Shown in pieces: positions 1 to 5,640 of a stretch of 9,883 nucleotides of DNA. This DNA is from Ktedonobacteraceae bacterium (GTDB lineage Bacteria > Chloroflexota > Ktedonobacteria > Ktedonobacterales > Ktedonobacteraceae). Every line of letters begins with the position of its first letter. The stretch's first letter is position 1. The notes beneath the pieces were generated by a model. That model was not told the origin of the DNA. It made no database searches and saw nothing but the letters and a program-made list of their open reading frames with translations. The translations under genes were made by a program, and so were the position numbers. The stretch lies in assembly GCA_014896635.1 (NCBI GenBank), contig JADBKA010000173.1, forward strand, positions 1 through 9,883. The letters are read 5' to 3'.

Positions 1-236
1 GCTCACTGCTACCCAATGAGACCGAGGCGCCGATAGTCGTAACCGGCAACGCGCGTGCCTGGCGCCATTTCGTCGAGATGCGCGCCGATGCCCATGCCGA
101 GGTCGAGATCCGCGAGCTGGCCGTGCGTGTTTACCTCTGTCTCTATCGCACCGATCCTATCCTCTTCAGCGACTATACGCTGGCAAAGCTGCCGGATGGG
201 ACGTATACGGTGCAGACGGATTTTCGCAAAGTTTAG
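1..236 (+). CDS. thyX: Flavin-dependent thymidylate synthase ThyX, C-terminal part (5' end outside window)
   Basis: The open frame enters the window (first full codon at base 3) and ends at TAG 234-236, giving 77 residues. ThyX methylates dUMP to dTMP with methylenetetrahydrofolate, FAD and NAD(P)H, and acts as a cytosolic tetramer replacing ThyA. The visible stretch LLPNETEAPIVVTGNARAW, followed by RHFVEMR and then HAEVEIRELA, is the conserved C-terminal ThyX block. In known family structures this block's Asn/Arg and Glu-Ile-Arg positions contribute to the dUMP and flavin sites. The signature RHRxxSxNExSxRY would lie upstream and cannot be checked here. The last ~35 residues are the poorly conserved tail usual in this family. 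The gene converges with the GNAT gene, leaving 45 bases between stops. It appears intact as far as seen. Confidence 0.93.
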   Translation, partial: SLLPNETEAPIVVTGNARAWRHFVEMRADAHAEVEIRELAVRVYLCLYRTDPILFSDYTLAKLPDGTYTVQTDFRKV

Positions 237-281
237 TGGGCAACGACGCCTGGCTCCATACTGTTGAATTCTCTCTTTTCT

Positions 282-803
282 TTAGAGTTCGCGCCGGTAC
301 GTTTGCAATCCTGAGCGCGCCATCTCCTCAACCGGCACCAATTCATGCTTCGCCGCCAGGCGCGCAGCAGCCGGGTCGGCAACGGGCAGCAGCACATCAA
401 AGTAGATGGGCCAGCCCTCATGCTCGTATTCGCTTGCCCGCAGGCGCGCGTGATTCAACGCGCCTACCAGCAGTAAATTTCCGGCGTTTTGTCGCCGGTA
501 CTGCGGTAGCACCGCCCCTTCACACACAAAACGATAAGCAGTCGCTTCCCGCTGCATATCTACGACGGTATAACCTACGATCTCACCTTCCAGTCCTTCC
601 AGCGTCCCCGCCTGGCCCCACTGGTTCAGCTCATCATCATCATCCGTCACCATCAGCACATTACCCTGGACGCACATCGCTTCCAGCCAGTTTTCCAGTT
701 CAGCCTCGCTTCTGAACAGCGACCTGTCATCAGCCTGAGCCGCCTGCCGCTCTATCTCTGCCAGTTCCAAGACATCTTTCTGCCTTGCACGACGTATACG
801 CAT
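282..803 (-). CDS. GNAT-family N-acetyltransferase
   Basis: A 173-residue protein of the usual single-domain GNAT length. The N-terminus (MRIRRARQKDVLELAEIERQ) has the form of beta-1 and alpha-1 of RimI-like acetyltransferases. Residues 74-98 (EIVGYTVV ... EGAVLP) supply the central strands. VLPQYRRQNAGNLL at 98-111 fits motif A, the acetyl-CoA pyrophosphate loop (Q/RxxGxG/A), although the last glycine is replaced by Asn109. The tail DPAAARLAAKHELVPVEE resembles the usual 'N..A..LY...GF' segment. The acceptor substrate cannot be told. Residues 54-58 are an acidic run (DDDDE), probably a loop. ATG at 801-803 was chosen because the homologous-looking beta-1 begins immediately; a purine-rich stretch (AGAGGGAAAAGAG) lies just upstream. 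The gene is divergent from the glpA remnant, sharing the 804-997 region. Confidence 0.8.
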   Translation of the reverse strand: MRIRRARQKDVLELAEIERQAAQADDRSLFRSEAELENWLEAMCVQGNVLMVTDDDDELNQWGQAGTLEGLEGEIVGYTVVDMQREATAYRFVCEGAVLPQYRRQNAGNLLLVGALNHARLRASEYEHEGWPIYFDVLLPVADPAAARLAAKHELVPVEEMARSGLQTYRREL

Positions 804-823
804 TTTCTCTTTTCCCTCTATAT

Positions 824-893
824 CATGTGTTTACCTATTTACACGTATATTTATTTTTGATCCCCATGCATATGTGTAAACACTTGTGTGAAC
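824..893. promoter_or_regulatory. Cluster of GTGTAAAC-like motifs in the divergent intergenic region (possible operator)
   Basis: GTGTTTAC at 827-834 is the exact reverse complement of GTAAACAC at 876-883; with one mismatch the match extends to 11 bases (824-834 with 876-886). TTTACAC at 838-844 pairs with GTGTAAA at 874-880, and a variant GTGTGAAC lies at 886-893. The near-palindrome GTGTAAACAC (874-883) abuts the -35 hexamer of the rightward promoter, a position suited to repression. This is the most AT-rich part of the left side of the window. Binding by a regulator is inference; no regulator gene is visible nearby. Confidence 0.35.
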
Positions 894-912
894 CCGTCTC
901 TCATGCTATACT
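884..912 (+). promoter_or_regulatory. Predicted sigma70-type promoter for the glpA/sdhB/sdhC locus
   Basis: TTGTGT (884-889) and TATACT (907-912) are separated by exactly 17 bases. The -10 matches the consensus at five of six positions and is preceded by TGC, close to an extended -10. It points to the ATG at 998, leaving a leader of about 80 bases that contains the two direct repeats. Prediction is by eye only. Confidence 0.5.
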
Positions 913-935
913 ACACATATGGTAGCAAGCGCAAG

Positions 936-986
936 CTAAGCCTGGTTAGGATTGAAACGAACTAAACCTGGTTGGGGTTGAAAGAG
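936..986 (+). repeat. Two imperfect direct repeats, 26-base period, in the leader before glpA
   Basis: CTAAGCCTGGTTAGGATTGA (936-955) and CTAAACCTGGTTGGGGTTGA (962-981) match at 17 of 20 positions, and the AAA that follows each also matches (19 of the first 22 bases). The period is 26 bases. The second copy runs into the Shine-Dalgarno region AGAGGGGAG (983-991). The copies could be a tandem regulator site or a small local duplication. The ATTGAAAC ending of copy 1 resembles the 3' end of many CRISPR repeats, but there are no spacers or further units. Confidence 0.55.
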
Positions 987-997
987 GGGAGTTATTT

Positions 998-1634
998 ATG
1001 TCCGCACCACATGTCATAGTGATTGGCGCCGGTTCGACTGGCGCTGCAACGGCGCACGACCTGGCGCTGCGCGGACTGCGCGTTACCGTCATCGAGCGTG
1101 GGGAAGTGGCTTCGGGTACGACAGGACGCAACCATTGCCTGCTCCATTCCGGTGGTCGCTATTGTGTGACAGATCCAGCTTCCGCTATCGAATGCATCCA
1201 CGAGAACATGATCCTGCGGCGCATCATGCCCGATCTGTTGGAGTTGAACGACGGACTCTTCGTCGCTATCAACGAGGCGGACCTGGCTTTTAAAGAGCGT
1301 TTCCTCGCTGGCTGAGCCGCCTGTCATATTCCTGCACGCGAGATCCTCGTCAAACGCGCGCTCGCCATCGAGCCTTTCCTCAATCCACAGGTGCTCGCCG
1401 CTGTGCAGGTGCCTGATGGCGTATTTGAGTCTTTTCGCTTCTGCCTCGCCTTTCTGGCGACGGCTTGTCTGAACGGTGCTGTCGTTCGCACGTACTGCGA
1501 GGTCGTTGATCTGTCATGTTCGGGGAAGAACGTGACAGGCGTCAAAATCAGGGATCATCGCACAGGCAAAAGCGAAACCATTGCTGCCGACCTGGTAATC
1601 AATGCCGCCGGCCCCTGGGCCGGCAGGATTTACG
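998..1634 (+). pseudogene. glpA: glpA remnant: N-terminal ~210 codons of FAD-dependent glycerol-3-phosphate dehydrogenase
   Basis: Starts at ATG 998 behind AGAGGGGAG (983-991). The N-terminus has the Rossmann dinucleotide fold of DAO-family oxidoreductases: GAGSTG at residues 10-15, a strand ending in Glu33 (ribose binding), then GTTGRNH and LLHSGGRYCVTD at about 41-60, which closely follow E. coli GlpA as I remember it. GlpA oxidises sn-glycerol-3-phosphate to DHAP and passes electrons to quinone through partner subunits. An in-frame TGA (1313-1315) interrupts after FKERFLAG. The same frame continues with the expected GlpA sequence (ILVKRALAIEPFLNPQVLAA, VQVPDG, then VINAAGPWAGR). It then turns into SdhB-like sequence around 1625-1640, so the substrate domain and C-terminus are gone. 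Gly-to-Cys in NHCLLHSG also looks like decay. The exact junction is approximate. Confidence 0.82.
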
Positions 1635-2023
1635 ATACCTTCAACGTGCAGGTAGCGGACACCGCCCATGTGCTTGACGCCATCGACATCGCCTGGACAC
1701 AGGATCACAGCCTGACCTTCCGCCGCGCCTGCCATCACTCTTCCTGCGGCACCTGCGCCATGCGCATTAATGGGGTCGAAAAGCTCGCCTGCATCACGCG
1801 CGTTGTTGACGTGTGGGACGCGCATCGTCCGATACGTCTCGACCCGCTGCGCAACTTCCCTGTTGTCAGTGACCTGGTGGTGGACGTACAGGGCTTTTTT
1901 CAGTGCATGTCCGCCTCAGAACTGGTGATCACCCGCGACGCCGAGCCATATCTGCCCCTGGCCGTTGACGACTTCGACGACGGCGTTCCCGCCAGAACAG
2001 TGGAACTGCCCGACAATCTGGAC

Positions 2024-2028
2024 CGCTT
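2024..2028. repeat. Left copy of 5-base target duplication (CGCTT)
   Basis: CGCTT immediately precedes the double-hairpin element. It spells the Arg-Phe codons of sdhB that recur at 2134-2138. Confidence 0.65.
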
Positions 2029-2133
2029 CATACCATGTTGCTTTCAGAGAAGCAACATGGTATGAAATCTTGATACCCGTTCAGAAACGTCCCGCCGGTG
2101 GCGGGACGTTTCTGAACGCAAGGGAGTATCAAT
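2029..2133. mobile_element. 105-base double-hairpin insertion (MITE-like) in sdhB
   Basis: Bounded by CGCTT at 2024-2028 and 2134-2138, which fits a 5-base target duplication; the restored host sequence reads through sdhB in frame. It contains two perfect inverted repeats. The first is a 17-base stem, 2027-2043 with 2050-2066 (loop TCAGAG; its last two base pairs use the TT of the flanking CGCTT). The second is an 18-base stem, 2079-2096 with 2100-2117 (loop GGT), flanked by a further outer pair TTGATAC (2070-2076) and GTATCAA (2126-2132). Both modules are framed by the related termini TTSATAC/GTATSAA, so the outer ends form short imperfect terminal repeats (TCATAC versus TGATAC). It has no coding capacity. 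Alternatives are a REP/REPIN-type unit or the remnant of a larger insertion sequence; the target duplication favours a transposase-mobilised element. I do not recognise the family. Confidence 0.75.
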
Positions 2134-2138
2134 CGCTT
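2134..2138. repeat. Right copy of 5-base target duplication (CGCTT)
   Basis: CGCTT immediately follows the element, and the sdhB frame resumes from here as RFENCIECG. Confidence 0.65.
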
Positions 2139-2438
2139 TGAGAACTGCATTGAGTGCGGGATCTGCATGAGCGTCTGCCCAACGATGGCCGCCGATAATA
2201 GATTCCTGGGACCGGCAGCGCTGGCCGCTATTTATCGCGCCCGCCACACAACCACCGATGCCCGTGAAGCAGCACACCTGCTGGCGCTGGCCGATGGCGA
2301 GCACGGCGTCTGGCGCTGCCACAGCACCTTTGAATGTACGGAAGCCTGCCCACAGGCCGTTGACCCGGCAGGTAAGATTATGGCGCTGCGCCGCGCGCTG
2401 GCGGTACGGCGTCTGAAAAAACTCTGGAGAAAGTGACA

Positions 2439-2933
2439 ATGGCGACTCCTGACTATCCAACGCTCGACTATCCCAGAATACGCCGCGCCGCGCGCTGGTT
2501 CGACGTCCGGCAACGCAGGCCGGGCATGTGGGCATACACGCTCAATCGCATCACTGGCATAGGGCTGGTCATCTATCTCTACCTGCACCTGGCGGTGCTG
2601 AGCCTGCTGGCCGGCGGTCCCGGTTCATGGGATGTGTTCGTGGCCCTGGTGCTTCTGCTCGGCCTGCACTTTATCGCAAACCACTTCCTTGTCAAAGGTG
2701 GTCTGCGCGACTTTGCAGATGTTGTGGCCTATTTACGCACGCCCATCATTCTCGTGCTGGAAGTGCTCTTTCTGGTCATCGTGACCACGCATGCCATGCT
2801 CGGCATGCGTGCCATTCTGACGGACTTCGGGCCGTCCGCACGCACCGAAAAATGGCTGAGCCGCGCGCTCACAGTCCTGGGAGTCGTAACCGCCGGCTAC
2901 GGTCTATGGCTGACCTGGGTGATCATCCGTTGA
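2439..2933 (+). CDS. sdhC: Succinate dehydrogenase/fumarate reductase-type cytochrome b membrane anchor (SdhC-like)
   Basis: A 164-residue, largely hydrophobic protein. ATG 2439 is preferred over the in-frame GTG at 2433 because GGAGA (2426-2430) sits 8 bases before the ATG but only 2 before the GTG. The pattern is anchor-like: RRPGMWAYTLNRITGIGL, then a helix with a candidate haem b histidine in LYLHLAVL; a second hydrophobic stretch (WDVFVALVLLLGLHFIANHF); a third (PIILVLEVLFLVIVTTHAML) ending in HAMLGMRAILTDFG, the HxxxGxRxxxxDF motif of SdhC/SdhD/FrdC proteins; and a fourth (VLGVVTAGYGLWLTWVII). Such subunits bind haem b and quinone and anchor SdhAB. The reading frame looks intact although the sdhB before it is broken and no SdhA is present, so it may be an orphan awaiting decay. 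A terminator follows 40 bases later. Confidence 0.83.
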   Translation: MATPDYPTLDYPRIRRAARWFDVRQRRPGMWAYTLNRITGIGLVIYLYLHLAVLSLLAGGPGSWDVFVALVLLLGLHFIANHFLVKGGLRDFADVVAYLRTPIILVLEVLFLVIVTTHAMLGMRAILTDFGPSARTEKWLSRALTVLGVVTAGYGLWLTWVIIR

Positions 2934-2972
2934 TACCGCTGTAAAATATGCAATAATATCAATAGATAGAGA

Positions 2973-3015
2973 GTGGGCCGGCAAGTTACCGGCCCACCTG
3001 TCTTTTCTTTTTCTT
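2973..3015 (+). terminator. Rho-independent terminator after sdhC
   Basis: Perfect 9-base GC-rich stem GTGGGCCGG (2973-2981) and CCGGCCCAC (2989-2997), 7-base loop, followed by the T-rich run TGTCTTTTCTTTTTCTT. It closes the sdhC transcript and separates it from the aminotransferase gene at 3050. Confidence 0.85.
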
Positions 3016-3049
3016 CTGTGGAGATTTTCCTGTTAGAAGGAGCTAACCT

Positions 3050-4207
3050 TTGTCTGATTCTACGCATATCGAACGTATTCGTCAGGAAATGCCGGCCACG
3101 ACTTCACGCATCTATCTCAATACCGGCACGTTTGGTCCGCTGCCAGCCTGTGTGGTGCGGGCCATGCAGGACCGCATGGAGCGGGAGTGGCGGAACGGAC
3201 GCCTGGGAGTGGAGATGCTCTCCGCAATTGCGGCGATCCAGGACGATACTCGCAACAAAGTTGCGCAACTGCTGCATGCCAGCCCGGATGAAATCGCGCT
3301 GACCGATAATACCGGCGAGGGACTCAACATCATCTGCTACGGCTTCAACTGGCGGAAAGGCGACGAGATCATCACGACGAATCATGAGCACATCAGCGCC
3401 CTGGCGCCGCTCTACCAGTTGCGTGACCGCTTCGGCATCGCACTGCGGATCGCCGATCTCGGCCCGCTGGCGAAACGTCCAATTACCGAAGCGATCAGTC
3501 CGCTGATTACTCCTCGCACCCGTCTGATCGTCCTCTCCCACGTCACCTGGACGAACGGAGCTGTGCTCGATGTTGCCACTGCCGCCCGCCTGGGACATGA
3601 GCACGGTATTCCTGTCCTGGTCGATGGAGCGCAATCTGCCGGCGCCATTCCTGTTGATGTCAAAGCACTGGATGTTGATTTCTACGCCATCCCGATGCAG
3701 AAGTGGCTATGTGGACCCGACGGGACCGGGGCGCTCTACGTGCGGCAGGAATCGCTTCACTACGTTACGACGACGTACGCGGGCTACTATTCCATCAAAC
3801 ATGAGGAAGATATCGAATGGGAACTGCGCGACGACGCCAGGCGTTTTGAACTGGGCGGGCGCCAGACGGCAGCATTGACGGGACAGAGCGCGGTCCTGGC
3901 CTGGCTGGCAAATTTTGTCGGCTATGACTGGCTGTTTGCACGCATCTCAGCCCTCAATGCTTACGCCGGCCAGGCACTGCAAACCGTCCCCGGCCTTACG
4001 CTGCTCACACCAGCCCCCGGCGCCAGCGGCATCGTCTCTTTCACGCTGGCAGGACGAGACAGCGGCGAACTCGTAAAACAATTGCAAACAAAGCATAACA
4101 TCTATATTCGCAGTATTCCATCAACACAGGCTCTGCGTGTCTCGACCGGCTTCTACAATACCGAGCAGGAGATTGACACGCTGGTACGCGCCCTGGCGGA
4201 GTTATAA
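3050..4207 (+). CDS. PLP-dependent aminotransferase, class V fold (isopenicillin-N-epimerase/cysteine-desulfurase-like)
   Basis: 385 residues, the usual family length. Translation most likely starts at TTG 3050: AGAAGGAG (3035-3042) is 7 bases upstream and the conserved N-terminus IYLNTGTFGP (21-30) needs this start. Fold-type I features in order: TDNTGEGLN (85-93, cofactor phosphate loop), NHEH (111-114, stacking on the PLP ring), LSHVTWTNG (162-170), VDGAQSAG (191-198, Asp192 to the pyridine nitrogen and Gln195), the Schiff-base Lys218 in MQKWLCGPDGTGALYV, and RVSTGFYNTEQEID (363-376) with the carboxylate-binding Arg363. The mobile-loop cysteine of SufS/NifS-type desulfurases is not seen: the corresponding region reads IRSIPSTQALRV. 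The protein is therefore better described as an epimerase- or lyase-like class V enzyme than as an Fe-S sulfur donor. Substrate unknown. No neighbour suggests a pathway, and it probably has its own transcript. Confidence 0.88.
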   Translation: MSDSTHIERIRQEMPATTSRIYLNTGTFGPLPACVVRAMQDRMEREWRNGRLGVEMLSAIAAIQDDTRNKVAQLLHASPDEIALTDNTGEGLNIICYGFNWRKGDEIITTNHEHISALAPLYQLRDRFGIALRIADLGPLAKRPITEAISPLITPRTRLIVLSHVTWTNGAVLDVATAARLGHEHGIPVLVDGAQSAGAIPVDVKALDVDFYAIPMQKWLCGPDGTGALYVRQESLHYVTTTYAGYYSIKHEEDIEWELRDDARRFELGGRQTAALTGQSAVLAWLANFVGYDWLFARISALNAYAGQALQTVPGLTLLTPAPGASGIVSFTLAGRDSGELVKQLQTKHNIYIRSIPSTQALRVSTGFYNTEQEIDTLVRALAEL

Positions 4208-4213
4208 TCTCCG

Positions 4214-4246
4214 CCGCCGGGCGCTCTTCTGTTCGCCGCCCGGTGG
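4214..4246. terminator. GC-rich hairpin between convergent genes
   Basis: CCGCCGGGCG (4214-4223) pairs with CGCCCGGTGG (4237-4246) with one G-T wobble and a 13-base loop. It lies just behind the aminotransferase stop and before the end of the converging lipoprotein gene, where a two-way terminator is expected. There is no clear T-run on either side, so activity as an intrinsic terminator is uncertain. Confidence 0.4.
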
Positions 4247-4276
4247 TCTGCATGCTACGCTCTCATACACTATCTG

Positions 4277-4827
4277 TCAGTGAATTAGAAGGAACACGTC
4301 GCCGGTGACGTGGCCCCGTACAGCACCCTCCCATGTGATGCCGCTCCGCGTGACATGCAGATCCCAGCAGCCGGGTCGGGGCAGCGTGAAGCCTGTCCCC
4401 CATTCCTGGCCGGGTCGATGCCATGTTGAACTCGCGTGGTAGGTCGGCCCCCATACCGGCTTCACCTGCCCGCCATTCGAATCAATTGCCATCGCCTGGA
4501 AATCTCCTTCGCCGGTGATACGCCAGACAATTTTCATTTCCTGATTCGCTCGAAACTCTGCATCAAAAAAAGCGCCCATACTTCTCCCCCTGCTGCTTTC
4601 CCTTGCGCCTCTGGTAGCGGCCCTGGTATCGCAGCGAGCGCCGAGCGACAATCCCCGGCAACACGGGGCGACGGCGAAGCCTGCACTGTTGGTTTAGGAG
4701 TGGAAGGCGTGGACTGTCGCGACGCCTGCGGCGATGGCGCAGCGGTTGAGCATGCCGCCAGTAGTACGAGCAAAAGAAGAGATAAATCGCGCATAAGCAT
4801 AGCTGGTAAGAATCGATAGACGCACAT
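4277..4827 (-). pseudogene. Secreted lipoprotein gene with a frameshift in a T7 run
   Basis: The N-terminal reading (ATG at 4827) begins MCVYRFLPAMLMRDL and continues with a hydrophobic stretch and the lipobox LLAACS, a signal peptidase II site. A Ser/Pro/Thr-rich linker follows (STPSTPKPTVQASPSP), typical of a tether outside the membrane. At the run of seven T (minus strand; A7 at 4565-4571) the frame changes. One extra T would join GGEVWALF to FDAEFRANQEMKIVWRITG and the rest, which ends at 4277. The C-terminal domain of about 100 residues contains WRITGEGDF, HRPGQEWGTGF and PGCWDLHVTR, a pattern I associate with small extracellular lipoproteins, without a function I can name. Joined length is about 184 residues. 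The break could be a true mutation, a sequencing slip in the homopolymer, or slippage-based expression. Without it the gene would look intact. Confidence 0.7.
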
Positions 4828-4876
4828 TGCCTGCTTCTTTCCTTTCTGTTAGAGCGCAGCCGTTGAAAAATCATTC

Positions 4877-4911
4877 AAAGATCACTCACTGATCTTTCTT
4901 TATAGAAAGAT
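4877..4911. promoter_or_regulatory. Two overlapping, mutually exclusive perfect hairpins
   Basis: AAAGATCA (4877-4884) pairs with TGATCTTT (4890-4897), 5-base loop. ATCTTTCT (4892-4899) pairs with AGAAAGAT (4904-4911), 4-base loop. Both 8-base stems are perfect and share 4892-4897, so only one can form at a time. They lie between the divergent lipoprotein gene and the nucleotidyltransferase gene, 53 bases upstream of the predicted -35. They may therefore act as DNA operator sites (AAAGAT half-sites alternating in orientation) for the module, or as a leader structure for the leftward gene. Function is inferred. Confidence 0.45.
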
Positions 4912-4963
4912 AGCAGCATTGGCTGAACTGGACCTGAAAAAAGTATCTGTATGTACAAGACTG

Positions 4964-4992
4964 TTGATGATTTGATCTTGATGAGTTACAAT
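4964..4992 (+). promoter_or_regulatory. Predicted sigma70-type promoter of the nucleotidyltransferase module
   Basis: TTGATG (4964-4969) and TACAAT (4987-4992) with 17-base spacing, 44 bases before the GTG start at 5037. It is the best-spaced candidate in this AT-rich gap. Confidence 0.5.
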
Positions 4993-5036
4993 AAGAAGCA
5001 GTAAGTTTTGAGCATGTTTCAGCAGAAGGAAGAAAT

Positions 5037-5582
5037 GTGAGAAGTCAGGATATATACCAGTTGCTCACCGAGCTTGGCAGTGAGTTAGAGCATCTGGGAC
5101 TAGATGATACTCTTGAGATTATGATGATTGGTGGCGCGTATATGCTTACACACCTTCAGAATCGAGATTTTACAGAAGATATAGATATTTTTCCTTTAAA
5201 TTTTCAAATTACTTCTTCTACTTCAAAGGTTACGAAAACAGTACAGAAAGCTATACGCGCGGTAGCTAAGCGATATGGCCTGCGAAAAGATTGGATGAAT
5301 GACGTGGCAGCGTCGATGCTCGGTGGTCTCGGACCTGAGCCTGAACTTGAGTTGTGGATGACTTCTGGGAAGTTGCGGGTGTATGTTCCTTCTTCTGAGT
5401 ATATTCTTGCTATGAAGTTGTTTGCTGATCGAGAGAAAGACGGAGATGATATTGAGGCGCTATGCCAGCAACTCAGGGTAGAGACGCGCGATCAGGCGCA
5501 GGCTATTCTTGACCGTTATGTTTACCAGCGTTGGCAGATTGAATATAATGTGAGAAGGACTCTTGAGAAACGCTTCCCTTAG
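5037..5582 (+). CDS. DUF6036/AbiEii-like nucleotidyltransferase (probable toxin-antitoxin or defence component)
   Basis: 181 residues starting at GTG 5037 with AGAAGGA (5024-5030) 6 bases upstream; the ATG at 5035 is out of frame and stops at once. The motif IGGAYMLTHL (31-40) followed by TEDIDIF (46-52) is the nucleotidyltransferase-fold signature, with GG at 32-33 and the metal-binding DxD at Asp48 and Asp50. EYILAMKLFADREKDGDDIEAL (121-142) is the conserved helical segment of this DUF6036-like group, also seen in AbiEii/MNT-type proteins. Proteins of this fold transfer nucleotides to tRNA, other RNA or a partner protein; several are toxins of abortive-infection or TA pairs. The target here cannot be read. 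The base composition is visibly more AT-rich than in the flanking genes, which suggests transfer. It is followed after 58 bases by the partner gene on the same strand. Confidence 0.75.
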   Translation: MRSQDIYQLLTELGSELEHLGLDDTLEIMMIGGAYMLTHLQNRDFTEDIDIFPLNFQITSSTSKVTKTVQKAIRAVAKRYGLRKDWMNDVAASMLGGLGPEPELELWMTSGKLRVYVPSSEYILAMKLFADREKDGDDIEALCQQLRVETRDQAQAILDRYVYQRWQIEYNVRRTLEKRFP

Positions 5583-5640
5583 CCGTGTGTTACAATTCTC
5601 GGAGAGGTAAATTGATTGCTGGATTCAGGAAAGCAGAGCT

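Larger units (their letters stand above)
1635..2436 (+). pseudogene. sdhB: sdhB-like iron-sulfur subunit, start missing and split by an insertion
   Basis: The sequence from roughly 1635 is the N-terminal ferredoxin domain of SdhB/FrdB: VLDAIDIAW, SLTFRRACHHSSCGTCAMR, then INGVEKLAC, a CX4CX2CX11C [2Fe-2S] site. After the insertion the frame resumes with ENCIECGICMSVCP (CxxCxxCxxxCP, [4Fe-4S]) and WRCHSTFECTEACP ([3Fe-4S]), ending at TGA 2434-2436. SdhB carries electrons from the flavoprotein to quinone at the membrane anchor. Joining gac (2021-2023) to cgctttgag (2134 on) restores LDRFENCIECG, so removing 110 bases heals the frame. With them in place, TGA 2063-2065 ends translation. The natural start is absent because the gene runs in frame out of the glpA fragment. 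All cluster cysteines survive, so inactivation looks recent. Without the insertion the length (~230 residues) is normal. The sdhC start follows 3 bases after the stop. Confidence 0.85.

Noticed and set aside
237..281. Weak hairpin (GAATTCT with AGAGTTC, 275-290) as terminator between thyX and the GNAT gene
   Set aside because: Seven base pairs with a wobble, an 11-base loop and no following T-run on either strand; not good enough to list.
936..986. Possible CRISPR array remnant because of GGATTGAAAC
   Set aside because: Only two imperfect copies with a 26-base period and no spacer-length gap between them; no cas genes in the window.
2044..2535. Minus-strand open frame across the insertion and sdhB 3' end
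   Set aside because: Its translation has no recognisable domain, while the plus strand carries clear Fe-S cluster motifs over the same bases.
3050..4207. Calling the aminotransferase-fold gene a SufS/NifS cysteine desulfurase serving the nearby Fe-S protein
   Set aside because: The catalytic mobile-loop cysteine region is not seen (the segment reads IRSIPSTQALRV), no suf or isc genes are adjacent, and a strong terminator separates it from the sdh genes.
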